Below are positions 52,201 through 59,644 of a DNA stretch of 64,000 nucleotides, piece after piece. Positions within the stretch are counted from its first letter, which is position 1, and each line of letters opens with the position of its first letter. The position numbers and the translations under genes are program-made. The notes beneath the pieces were generated by a model. The model made no database searches. It had not been told where the DNA came from and worked only from the letters and a program-made list of their open reading frames with translations. Source of the DNA: Clytia hemisphaerica (Eukaryota > Cnidaria > Hydrozoa > Leptothecata > Clytiidae); contig CACVBU010000474.1 in NCBI GenBank assembly GCA_902728285.1, positions 1 to 64,000 on the forward strand, given 5' to 3'.

Positions 52201-55200
52201 TAAGGTGAAGTGTACCACCAACAACTTCCCATACAATTCGGCATGAGTGGTAAATCTGGTTTCAAGCTATCAACAAAGAAAATGAAAGAAGGAACATTAT
52301 CATTCAAGTTATTCTTTTTCTCGCTAATTTGCAGTACAATCATGGTTAAAATATATTGAGAATTTCGGTTATTTTAACGTTTTTCAAGATTTAAAGTTCC
52401 GTTGAGAAAGTCGATTTTGTTCTCTTTAATTTAATCGAATATTTCAATTTGGGAGGGGTTGGCAGACTTCCAGGCTATATTCTGAGCCTTATTGGACTAT
52501 TTTTAAACTTTTGGATCCTCAGATCCTGTGAAGTCTTAAGTTTAGCGTTAAAACTCAGAGTTAAAACTCTACCCTTCGAACCTAGTTTAGGGCACTTACA
52601 AATCGATTGTGGTTTAAAACTTCCCGGTGAATTTCCCTTTTTTCTCAAATATTATGACCTTGATTGTAGATAGCATTTTTAAAGACGTAAGAATACATTT
52701 TCTCCACATCCCACACCACCCAAGAAAAATGAGAGAAAGATCTTTTTTCGATTCTGCTTTGCAAACATAAGTTAGACGCCTGCTGCAAGAACAAAACAAG
52801 GAAAACTTTTCCAAAATAAAAGTACCAGTTAAATTTCTCTCTAATTCGAACCTCAATAATCGAATCTTTCTGTAATTCGAACTAAGATATTGGTCCCCTC
52901 AGCTGGGTTAAATCACTCTTTATAATTCGGATCTTTCACAAATTCAAAAAAAATCCTTGGTTCCTTGAAGATCGAATTAGAGAGAGTCAACTACTGTAAC
53001 TTAACTTTAAAGAAAACTTTTGAGAAGTACAAAAAGTACTTACATATCCAAGCCAGAGAGCATACCATTGTTCTGGACACACATTGAACCTGTATAAGCT
53101 GAATCTGTTGCAAAATCACTTGTGTTGTAGTAATTTGCAGACATACCAGCAACATATGTCAAGCCATTAAAGTTTACGTCAACTTTACCAGTGTCGTTGT
53201 GTACCACCATAAGTGCAATCTATGGAAACAAATGAAGGAGATAATGTGACCGAGTCTTCATCGCAAATATTAAAGAATTTCTACCGGGCACGCCCGGTTT
53301 CAACGTTTTCGAGCACTTTCTGAAAGTAACTTTTTTATTCAATTGAGCATAACTTTTGATCTATTGAATTTAATGAATAACCCATCAAAATTTAAATTCA
53401 TCTTTCTTCTCTCCAATGAAATAGGGATGTTTCTTTTAAAATCTTTAGATTTCGAGAAAGTTAGTTTTAAAGAGAGAAACTTTTTTGTGGCACAGCCGGT
53501 ATGTTATCCTAAAAATCTCATCTACACCTACATATTTTGGTACATTGCTCTTAAAGGAGAAAAGATATACACGCTTTTTTATATAAGAATATACTCAAGG
53601 TTACCTATAAGCGTTCCCCTTTATATAAGAATATCTATGATGAAATTAGCCAAAAACTTAAGAACATGGTAAGAATACCGCAATCATGGAGTTTGGAAAA
53701 TGAACCTAAGAATGCCATTTGTAGAGCATTTTCTCGTTAAATCACCAAATATTACGCGGCAGGTTCAGCCTAGGTCTAGGTCCCAGGCAAAAAAAGGTCC
53801 CCTTAAATATTAAAAGTTTTTTTAAGCAGCCCCCAGTCCTTTACCTAGTACACGCTTTTTTTTTTATAAGAATGGTGTAAATCCATTTCATCATGGATAT
53901 TCTTAACTTTTTTGAGAAAATCATCCTAAAATATTCTTACAGCATTCTTAGGTTAGGATCCTAATTGACGATTTATAGTTTAAAATCGTCTAAAAATGGC
54001 ATTCTTAGCTTGAGTAGCAAAATTCTATGATGGTGATATTCTTAGCATATTCTTAATTTTTTGGTCATTTTCATCATGGACATTCTTATAAAGTGTATTC
54101 TTATAAAAAAAAAAGCGTGTATAAAATATTTGTTGATTTAATATCGTTTTTAGGAAAATCACATTTCTATTCTATTGACTATAATGGTTAATTTAAGATG
54201 GTAGACACAAGTGAAAACAAACAGAATCGCAATTGACTGTAAAATGAAAGGTTTGTGGATTAAAATGTGGTGATATAAAGAAAAACAAGTGATAGTTTTA
54301 TGGACCTACCTGGTTATGCATTTAACACATGTGAGCGTGACCATTAAACAATCATTCAGAACACAAAAAGTAACGATCTATCAAAATTAGTCGTTTGTTT
54401 CTTATAAAAAAACGTTTAGAAACCAAAATTTCATGCTCTTGAAATATTCTTTCATATTCAAGACTTTGTGCGCAAAAAAAAAATCTATCTCATCAAAAAA
54501 TTGAGTAATTTGGCTAAGAACATTGATGTATGCTTATTAATAGTGATTCTTATAGATAAACATGCGTTTTTTGAGCCAAAAAACTTTTTTTGAAAAAATC
54601 TGCTTGAGCCATCTTTTACCTATGATGGTACCCTACTTTCATGCAAAAAATCAGAAAAAGTTAATAATCCAATTTTTCACAAAGACCAAAATACCTGTTT
54701 TTTAGCCGTTTTTTGGCCCAAATTTGCCCAAAAAATTTTGTTTTCGAAAGTCGGGCTCCATCACATTGGAGGGTTCTTTGTGCAAAAAATCATAAAGAAT
54801 CAAAGAGCCAATCTCGAGAAAAGCTAATACCTAAGTAATTGATAATGTGCTTATAAATAAATATCGAATTTGGCCAGTTTTTCTATAAAAACACGCCAAG
54901 AAACCAAAATTTCATGTCTAAACACACATATTCTTCAAAAGTAAGCCGTCATGCGCAAAAAAAACATATATCTCATAAAAGAATTGAGTAATTTACGAAA
55001 ATCGGGCTCCGTCACATTCGAGGGTTTAAAGTTACACATCTTTGTGCAAAAAAATCAGAAAAAACTAATGAGCCAATCACGAGGAAAGCTAATAACGAAC
55101 GAACGAACGAACGGACAAAGGTTAATTTATAGGACCTCCATCCCACCGGGGTAGGTCCAATAATAGAAGATATATTCAATCCCCAGCCTTGCCATTGATA

Positions 55201-56493
55201 TTCCAGCAGCCCCCCAAACATATTAGGTGCCCCAAAATATTTGGCTGTATTTTAGCTCCCAGTTTTCGTTTGCAATTTTTTGGGTGTAACCCCCCCCCCC
55301 TAATAAAAAATAGCAGGGGGGCTGACGCTATGCGCCTGGCGGCAATACTAAAAGGTTCCACAAAAATGCCAAATTTTTGCTTGAGGTATGTTTTACATGC
55401 TGGGTTTTGGCTGGGTTTGGACCCAAGCTTAAGAACACCGTATGATTTCTCCAAAAAAAGTTAAAAATATTCATGATGAATCTGGATAAATTGGAAAAAC
55501 GGATTATTTCAGGATTTCAATCTCTATAATAATTTCGAAAATTAAGATGAAAAATAGAAATGAATAGAATTTTTAACCGAAAAGCTTAAACTTTAATAAG
55601 CTTCGTTGATTTCAAATATGTTTTCAGGTTTCTTTATCTTATTTGAGATCAAAAGTTTCAGCCCTGCTAAGTGGGTCCATTTTGCCGATTTAAGCCAAAA
55701 GTTTTTAGCCTTTTTATGGACTGAAAATTTTTGTTGGAATAGAATAAAAAAATTTCAATACCTTGTGGTGAATATATTCTCCACTTCCACCGGCAACCAC
55801 ATTCCAACCACTTTTATCAAAATCATTGAAATCTGGATCTGTCAGTGGATTGGTAAAACGTGGATTCCATATCACCTTTCGATTGCTGTAATCAAATTGA
55901 GCAGTAGAACTACTGATCCATCCTAATATTTAACAGAAAAATAATAACTTCAGTATTCCAAACATACGAAATCACGCAGAATCTCATTGTGAAGGGTTTA
56001 AATCAAAATGAGGTTTTTTCTATAACTACCTCTAGTTTGACAAAATGAATCTTAGGGACTTTAAGCTCAGTGAAAAAAAATCTTCCAAAATGTCGGGGTT
56101 TTATCTGTCGTCTATTTTTTGAGGAGTTAAATTATCCGAAGGCCCTTTAGGCGACCAAGAGACTGCGGGGAGGTGACTACCCTGAGGCTTTACCAAAGAT
56201 TCAAGGATTAAAAAAAGTTAGGATTTTGATATTGAAATTAAGTTTGCCGGTCAGTTTGAGACAGGTTTGAGAGTACCGCTTCCGAAAAATCATTGATTTG
56301 TAGAGGTACAGAGATGTCAGAACAGAAAATTCATGGACAATGGTCACAATCTATACGGGATCTATAATACCTAAGTAATTTGTAACACAAAGTATAAAAC
56401 CCAATTCAACACAAAGAAATGAATCAAACAAAATGATTCTAAAGAAATATGCTTACCTATGAGCAGCAATGCTAACTGCAAAGCAAAGTGCAT
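27796..56493 (-). CDS. Receptor-type guanylyl cyclase, complete, 32 coding exons, 1,786 aa
   Basis: Single-pass receptor that should make cGMP from GTP when its outer domain binds ligand. I built the model by splicing at GT..AG sites. The exons total 5,361 nt, divisible by three, with matching phase at every junction, ATG at 56493 and TAA at 27796-27798. Order of parts: signal peptide (about 1-20), unknown region (21 to about 505), type-1 periplasmic-binding fold (about 507-900), Cys-rich and EGF-like stalk (about 955-1136), membrane helix (about 1137-1159), kinase homology domain (about 1222-1505), linker, cyclase (about 1585-1770). At 1,786 residues it is far longer than the roughly 1,000-1,100 usual for animal membrane guanylyl cyclases, and the extra length is in the ectodomain. 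Exon coordinates are in the block entries below. No canonical poly(A) signal was seen just past the stop. The family call is firm; the ligand is unknown. Confidence 0.93.
29547..31511. mobile_element. Minisatellite-bearing element (156-bp core repeats plus microsatellite), pearl/Helitron-like
   Basis: Two successive blocks: flank GAACGTGCGCAACGCACTGG, about three and a half core repeats to 30175, a CACAGACA microsatellite and right flank TTCTCAGATTCTAACTCAACT; then a second flank, about seven core repeats (30310-31430), a second CACAGACA tract, and the end CTCAACTGAAGTTGAG, which is a hairpin. Core spacing is 155-156 bp. Flank + tandem core + microsatellite + hairpin end is the layout of mollusc 'pearl' and related Helitron-like non-autonomous elements. 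Empty sites in A and B show that it inserted only into unit C, in the intron between exons 29 and 30. Confidence 0.75.
31644..35769 (-). CDS. Receptor cyclase exons 24-29 (copy C): kinase homology domain and linker
   Basis: Exons 35516-35769, 35027-35135, 34272-34386, 33569-33661, 32720-32849 and 31644-32047. The domain has the beta-3 Lys ([11 protein letters not shown], Lys1232), [20 protein letters not shown], then HGRLKSSNC in place of a kinase HRD loop, and SDYG in place of DFG (Asp1343), followed by LLWTAPE and [12 protein letters not shown]. Loss of the HRD Asp is standard for this pseudokinase, which in known receptors binds ATP and restrains the cyclase. Exon 29 adds the helical dimerisation linker ([32 protein letters not shown]) and the first cyclase strand (ASVTIYFS). 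This copy has neither of the 1-nt insertions seen in A and B. Confidence 0.92.
36021..36261. mobile_element. Inverted-repeat element, family 2 (full copy, unit C)
   Basis: Ends ACCCTGGA and TCCAGGGT, with the family-typical 'CTCAATCCC..CC' and 'GATCAAAGATGGCGGAT' sub-ends. It sits in the intron between exons 23 and 24. A second, partial copy in opposite orientation follows to about 36450. Confidence 0.75.
36663..37105 (-). CDS. Receptor cyclase exon 23 (copy C): last EGF-like modules, membrane helix, juxtamembrane
   Basis: A long 443-nt exon. It begins in an EGF-like module ([10 protein letters not shown]...GKDC), runs through a second ([11 protein letters not shown]...[10 protein letters not shown]), and then encodes one hydrophobic helix, [20 protein letters not shown], followed by a basic stop-transfer flank (RLYYKK). 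The cytosolic part has a Lys/Ser-rich juxtamembrane stretch, the region that is phosphorylated in natriuretic-peptide receptors. In copies A and B the helix differs at two residues (Phe and Leu in place of Val and Met). A short inverted-repeat element sits only about 25 bp upstream of the acceptor in this copy. Confidence 0.9.
37131..37643. mobile_element. Inverted-repeat element beside the membrane-helix exon, with nested LINE remnant
   Basis: Ends GGGCCATTCCATTAAATTTC and its imperfect inverse, followed inward by CATACAGGGGGG on both sides. The internal repeats CCCCTGGAAA are symmetric. It is absent from A and B at this site. It contains a (TAA)n tract at 37250-37290 and a reverse-transcriptase-element remnant. 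Confidence 0.8.
37285..37480 (-). mobile_element. 3' remnant of a non-LTR retrotransposon
   Basis: The minus-strand reading contains [19 protein letters not shown] followed by KERLNEAW, the 'WN.LP..VV.A.SV..FK..L...W' pattern found at the C-terminus of many CR1/jockey/RTE reverse transcriptases. On the same strand it runs into an (ATT)n microsatellite at 37250-37290, as LINE 3' tails often do. Strongly 5'-truncated. Confidence 0.6.
37758..37903. mobile_element. Inverted-repeat element, family 3 (unit C)
   Basis: ATTCATAATATGCAGCACTG and CAGTGATGCATACCATGAAT bound a core with ACCCAATACGTCA. Same family as 43788-43942. Unit C only. Confidence 0.75.
38033..38927 (-). CDS. Receptor cyclase exons 20-22: cysteine-rich/EGF-like stalk
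   Basis: Exons 38745-38927, 38420-38515 and 38033-38113 encode about 120 residues dense in Cys and Gly ([53 protein letters not shown]). Together with the first 60 residues of exon 23 they form two or three EGF/tenascin-like modules directly before the membrane. Animal natriuretic-peptide-type cyclases normally pass from the binding domain to the membrane with only a short juxtamembrane segment, so this stalk is unusual. Exon 22 is the first exon inside the duplicated unit; exons 20-21 exist only once. The GTAAGT donor at 38419 can join in phase to the exon-22 acceptor of copies A, B or C. Confidence 0.85.
39272..48688 (-). CDS. Receptor cyclase exons 9-19: PBP type-1 (ANF-receptor-like) ligand-binding domain
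   Basis: Exons 48584-48688, 47885-47976, 46595-46738, 44789-44884, 44038-44118, 43509-43660, 43053-43161, 42115-42276, 41651-41779, 41194-41266 and 39272-39470. Joined, they show the type-1 periplasmic-binding fold of natriuretic-peptide, GABA-B and glutamate receptors: [15 protein letters not shown], then [16 protein letters not shown], then [19 protein letters not shown] and WDNLVLVTS. This is the usual order: surveillance of the bound pocket, a 'pick the present state' loop, then 'YP.F.RT.PSD..Q' followed by the W-x-x-V strand. Later exons give the C-terminal lobe ([32 protein letters not shown]). The ligand cannot be deduced. Exon 19 uses a weak acceptor (ATTTCATCATAG), but only it preserves phase on both sides. 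Confidence 0.85.
39502..39695. mobile_element. Inverted-repeat element next to exon 19
   Basis: CCTTTTCATAAATTACGTCAC at the left and its inverse at the right, with further inverted matches (CACTTGCCTCGT, ATTACCATG). It begins about 30 bp upstream of the exon 19 acceptor. Confidence 0.8.
40066..40245. mobile_element. Solo fragment of the 156-bp core element
   Basis: TTCAAATTATTTATAGGCCC, AGACACCCAGATATTCA and TTTTAGCCTCGTTTTGGCGA match the element at 29547-31511 (one core unit plus left flank), so that family is dispersed. It sits in a GGTGGTACTAAGTTGTGG-rich degenerate repeat region. Confidence 0.75.
40918..41165. mobile_element. Inverted-repeat element with GGGGCCACCTAGA motifs
   Basis: TGGCTTCACGCCCTGG and CCTGGGATGAAGCCACG are imperfect inverted ends around 250 bp. 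Non-coding, ending about 30 bp upstream (in plus coordinates) of the exon 18 donor. Confidence 0.6.
42354..42573. mobile_element. Inverted-repeat element, family 4 (TA-flanked)
   Basis: Ends TACACGTTTTTTATGAGAAC and ATAAAAAAAACGTGTA, with a body of repeated AAGAACAT motifs. The flanking TA suggests a Tc1/mariner-type non-autonomous element. Confidence 0.75.
42720..43016. mobile_element. Inverted-repeat element, family 2 (intron of ectodomain)
   Basis: TGACCTTTATATACTATGG start, GAGAGCGCTAGATCTA core and GATCAAAGATAGCGGAT near the right end, shared with the unit C element. It is non-coding and lies in the intron between exons 15 and 16. The right limit is approximate. Confidence 0.65.
43788..43942. 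mobile_element. Inverted-repeat element, family 3 (ectodomain intron)
   Basis: ATTCATGATATGCACCA and TGGTGCATATCATGAAT are inverted ends. The centre is palindromic around CACCCAATACGTCAC. Non-coding, 155 bp. Confidence 0.85.
44533..44744. mobile_element. Inverted-repeat element, family 2 (intron of ectodomain)
   Basis: TGACCTTTTGTATACCCTGG and its inverted partner CCATAGGGATATATAAAGGTCA bound about 210 bp. The core shares AATACTTTTGATGATGTAACG with the 42.7-kb copy. Confidence 0.75.
45651..46150. repeat. Direct repeat of about 150 bp, period ~353, in the intron between exons 11 and 12
   Basis: GTGCTGTCCTGCTTTAAGAC through TTTAATTTGTGGCTGCAG and TGTGGCTTCAATC occurs at 45651-45812 and again at 46004-46150 with several substitutions. 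Further TTTGTGGCTGC motifs are scattered over 45480-46330. No exon seen in the stretch 44885-46594 apart from this. Confidence 0.75.
47073..47250. repeat. G-rich element fragment with long G run
   Basis: ATCCCCCCTGCCAGTT, then about 20 G, then GTTACACC and several GGGGG blocks. An inverted relative lies at about 55170-55345 (GGGTGTAACC then a C run and CAGGGGGGCTGACGC). Non-coding, in the intron between exons 10 and 11. Confidence 0.6.
49155..55922 (-). CDS. Receptor cyclase exons 2-8: N-terminal ectodomain of unknown fold
   Basis: Exons 55762-55922, 53044-53219, 52028-52266, 51635-51927, 50611-50881, 49874-50019 and 49155-49350 encode residues about 13-507. The stretch has scattered Cys (a Cys-Met-Gly-Ser-Cys-Trp-Trp motif in exon 4), several N-glycosylation sequons and beta-rich hydrophobic alternation, but no family I recognise. 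In typical animal receptor cyclases the ligand-binding domain follows the signal peptide directly, so these roughly 480 residues are an extension. The phases fit (exon 2 starts with two bases completing Gly13; exon 8 ends with one base of an Asn codon). Calling it ectodomain follows from its place between signal peptide and binding domain; its function is unknown. A jelly-roll or immunoglobulin-like set of domains is possible but unproven. Confidence 0.82.
49448..49615 (+). mobile_element. Possible tRNA-derived SINE
   Basis: An A-box-like AAGCTCAATGGT (49451) and a B-box-like GTGAGTTCGAGTC (49491) at tRNA-like spacing are followed by a short hairpin CCGTTGGTTTTCCAACGG and about 100 bp of unrelated body. 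The 5' half cannot fold as a complete tRNA from what I see, so a SINE head is more likely than a functional tRNA gene. Confidence 0.5.
50068..50315. mobile_element. Inverted-repeat element, family 4
   Basis: CACACGTTTTTTATAAGAAC to TTATAAAAAATCGTGTAA. The body shares GGCTTCGATGGCCAAAAT and GTTAAGAACA with the 42.4-kb copy. Confidence 0.75.
53849..54122. mobile_element. Inverted-repeat element, family 4 (with partial neighbour at 53562-53670)
   Basis: TACACGCTTTTTTTTTTATA to TATAAAAAAAAAAGCGTGTA, flanked by TA. A second, truncated copy beginning TATACACGCTTTTTTATA lies at 53562-53670 in the same intron. Confidence 0.75.
54400..55160. repeat. Two diverged half-copies plus (AACG)n, large intron between exons 2 and 3
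   Basis: GAAACCAAAATTTCATG, GCGCAAAAAAAA and ATTGAGTAATTT recur around 54418-54510 and 54899-54995. The second block ends in a short AACG repeat (about 55097) and GGACCTCCATCCCACCGGGG. The rest of this 2.5-kb intron (53220-55761) holds family 4 elements and a C-rich fragment; no exon seen. Confidence 0.55.
56457..56493 (-). CDS. Receptor cyclase exon 1: start codon and signal peptide
   Basis: This first coding exon carries ATG and the start of a hydrophobic leader ([13 protein letters not shown]), and ends at a GTAAG donor with one base of the next codon. Joined to exon 2 the leader continues as WISSSTAQ, a good signal-peptidase site after Ala20. The ATG is chosen because it opens the signal peptide, is in phase with all later exons, and has no in-frame upstream extension with an acceptor that I could find. 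It explains how the large N-terminal region reaches the cell surface. Confidence 0.88.
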
Positions 56494-56695
56494 TGTATTT
56501 ATAACCAAAAATCTTCCTTATGTTTTGGTTATTTTTCCCAAAAGATTAAAAAAATTAAAAAGCGTCGTCCCTCTTTCGAAGAAGGCTTTGTTTTGATATG
56601 TTACCAAAGATAGAACGTTAAAAACGAACACGACGTTCGAATGTCCAAAAATAGAAAAAAAACGTTCGAAAATAGAAAAAGAAGCTAACGCAGTG

Positions 56696-56956
56696 TTACG
56701 CATTGCGCCCCAAGTTATATAATGCACGCGCGGGGAAATTAAGAGCGTACGGCATGCGCGCACCTGTCACGAAAACAATGGAATTCAAATCCCCAGCCAT
56801 TAAGACCATGGGAACATCAATCCCCATCGAGTTTTGGTCCGTTATTCTTACCTCCACTGGCTGAAAAAATCCTACCGGGTCTGTGAGAAGGGGCGGGGTG
56901 TTTAAAATACTATTTTGAAGGCCAAATCTCGGGAGCCAAATGAGCCTATAAATCAT
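56696..56956 (-). other. Unidentified open frame upstream of the receptor gene
   Basis: An 86-codon frame reading PVEVRITDQNSMGIDVPMVL and AGDLNSIVFVTGARMPYALN, less AT-biased than its surroundings. I do not recognise it. It overlaps the candidate promoter and could be a transposon fragment or chance. It does not join in phase to exon 1 by any clear splice pair I could find. Confidence 0.25.
56715..56721 (-). promoter_or_regulatory. Possible TATA box of the receptor cyclase gene
   Basis: TATATAA on the minus strand, in a locally CpG-richer stretch (GCGCGTGC), about 220 bp upstream of the start codon. That would give a transcription start near 56690 and a 5' leader of about 195 nt. A second TATAAATA ends only about 3 bases before the ATG and is too close to serve. 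Sequence match only. Confidence 0.25.
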
Positions 56957-57255
56957 CGAAAATGGACCACTCTGCCCTGTGAATTACCAGTTTGCCATTT
57001 TACTTTAGCTTAGGTTAGAATTGTAACTTTGAAAAAATCAAACTAATGGCTAATCTTTGATGCTACGTTTTGCAAAAACCCTACCGATTCACAAAATTAG
57101 GTCCCAGAATTAGTTCTTTTAACGTTTAAATGAAAATAAAGTTTTACCTATTTCTCAAATACGAGAAATCTCGTCAAAAACCATCTCTCAACTTGTTTTA
57201 GAGGAAGATGCATGGTCATTTATTCAGTTTAATGTTGGCAGTGAAAATTTAGCCA

Positions 57256-57413
57256 TATACCTAGATTTCGCGAACTTTTATTTTCGCGATTGTAAAATTC
57301 CAAATAATTACGCGTTGACTAATTTTCGCGAATCTAAGGCCTTCAAAAATTTGCATGAATTAAATTTCGCAAAAACGGCCAAAATTTGCGAAAACCGCGA
57401 AAATTAGGTTATA
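57256..57413. mobile_element. Inverted-repeat element with CGCG motifs
   Basis: TATACCTAGATTTCGCG and CGCGAAAATTAGGTTATA bound about 160 bp containing several TTCGCGA motifs. Intergenic. Confidence 0.7.
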
Positions 57414-59060
57414 AAATAATGTGATCATAGGCAAATAAATTTGGCCTCGATATTTTGCAAAGCAAGGAAAGATCCAGTTTGTGTGTATATTTGCAACTTA
57501 AATTCAAAAGTTATTTACAAGAGAGCGCAAACACATATAAGATTTTTCGTATAAAATTTTAAGTTATAATTTTTGGAAAATATTTTAATAATAGATTAGA
57601 GGTGGAACAAAAAAAGAAATACATAGAATTAAAAAGCCTAATTTTGAGTTGGTTAGAGTAGGATTCAATGAGAAAAAAGGCTGACTATTTCTGCAATTCG
57701 AACTAAAACAATGTTTTAGTTTCCAAAAGACTCTATGCCCTTTACGCCGACCCTAATTTATCGCCAATTCCATTCGCCGGCCCTGATTACGCCAGCAACG
57801 AAAAAATAACGCCAAAAAGGGCCAAAAAGATGGCCAAAAAGAGGCGAAATTTCGATGCAATTCGAATGCACGGAAAACTAAAGTCACAAATAGCATATAA
57901 TTAAAAACAAACTATTAGACACCACAAACAACACCTTAGTCTCACAAAAACAAAATAAAGTACTATACAATAATACCTACAATTTTCTAATAACATAGAA
58001 ACTAAAAAATATTATCTAATAATGAAAAAACTGTCCGGCCAGCTTTTCAAAATAACAAAAAAATGTACTTTATTTTTTACCATTTATTATTGATCAATGA
58101 AATTGTACAAAAATACATTTTTAGAAAAAAACAATACGATTTGATGTTTCTTAGGGGAGGCGAATAAGGACAAAATACTTCCGTCTGGAAAGCTAAAATG
58201 CCTTTAAGTTACAATTGACAAAAAGAAAACAGCTCGCCCATCCCGACTGGTACGGTATTGAATGCAGGGGTTTAAGAAATGTAGAAAAAACTAATAGATA
58301 CAGGTCAAGTTTTACTTGTTCATATGTTAATGTACTTTTGGTAGAGGCTCTAGCGCCAAACTCATTATCTTAAAAAAACCACAATCAAAACCTTTCTTTC
58401 ATAGAACGTTTATTCCACTGAAAGTTTGCCATCCTGGATGGCACAAAACTTTGAGTATGAAATTAACTCTAACCGTTTTCTTTACTCAAACTAGCAAAAC
58501 CTTTCATTGGATGTAACGGTATAACAAATATATCCAAACAAGAAAACGCTCTTCTCGAAATCCATAAAATAACTGTGAATCTCGTTCTCAAAGACTTGAG
58601 AGTTGCTACTATACTTCAACGTCGTCAGATATAATTAATGTTTGCGAGCGATTACGGTTTTGTATTAAAATTGAAAACGATATTTTGTTGTTTGAAGAGA
58701 TTATTCCATTGAGGCTGATTTTATCTCGAGAAGTGTGTACTTCAAAAACCTTAAGTTAAGCGGAGTTGTTGCATCGTCAAGTGGGCAAAGCGAGTTAAGG
58801 GAGTAAGGTTATGCCAAAAAATCATTTTCTTAAATACTTATTATCAAAATACATATATACGAAAATAGTTATAACACTAACAAGGTCTTTTTAACGCAAT
58901 TAAACTGATCGTGTAACAAAAGATAAAAAACATGGTGTAAAATTTGATGGGTGTAAAGCATAAACCAAACCACCCAACGTCGAAATAAAAAAGAGGACTT
59001 TAGTACAAACATTTTTCGTCTCGCTTGTTCATCAAACATTTTTAATACAATAATTTGATC
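57414..59060. other. Intergenic stretch, no gene seen
   Basis: AT-rich DNA between the receptor 5' end and the convertase 3' end. Short frames are unsupported. The only texture noted is a GCC/GGC-richer patch at 57735-57850 (CGCCGGCCCTGATTACGCC and GGCCAAAAAG repeats). Confidence 0.5.
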
Positions 59061-59065
59061 AAATA

Positions 59066-59294
59066 AAGGATGAAACACAATCCATAAATAAAGAGAATTA
59101 GAGATAGAAATATTTATTCATGGATTGTGTTTCATTTTTTATTCAGGACGAGATGGAGTTTTTACAAGCTGTTATTTGATTTGGTTGGTCGTTAACCAGT
59201 AATAAAACAATTTTGTTACTTTTTCTAAAGAACGCGTCATTTTTATTACTTCGAAATGACCAATTATTAAAGTATCTTATAAAAACTCCATCTC
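59066..59294. repeat. Two adjacent inverted repeats downstream of the convertase gene
   Basis: GGATGAAACACAATCCATAA pairs with TTCATGGATTGTGTTTCAT (59066-59140), and GAGATGGAGTTTTTACAAG pairs with TTATAAAAACTCCATCTC (59150-59294). Both are compact hairpins; the second looks like a small transposable element, and the first could also be one. Confidence 0.6.
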
Positions 59295-59300
59295 ATCTGC

Positions 59301-59306
59301 TTTATT
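59301..59306 (-). promoter_or_regulatory. Candidate poly(A) signal of the convertase gene
   Basis: AATAAA on the minus strand, about 340 nt past the convertase stop codon. Another lies near 59231. No competing signal was noticed closer to the stop. Confidence 0.3.
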
Positions 59307-59644
59307 CTTGAGTGCAATATTGGTCTTGCGCATACGAATGAGGAAAGTTATCCAAAACATGGCAAGAAGACACGTGATTCTGGCGTTCGATAGCCTACGT
59401 CATGTTTTTCAACGAAGTGAGATGATGATGATTATGTAGACTGAAATCATGTTGACTGTTCATTAATCCACCTTTCAGCGATATACCTATCAATACCTAT
59501 CAACCGGCTTCATATTTCACGTCAATCTTTCCTGGTAAACTCGAACCCAGACTCTTTAAGAGTTATAGGTGTTAATCTCTCATAATCAAGCATTTGCAGA
59601 CTTAAAATACACCCAAGCTTGAATTAACAAAGCTTCTCTTCACA

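Noticed and set aside
56483-56510. TATAAATA directly before the receptor start codon as promoter
   Set aside because: It ends only about 3 bases from the ATG, leaving no room for a transcription start and leader.
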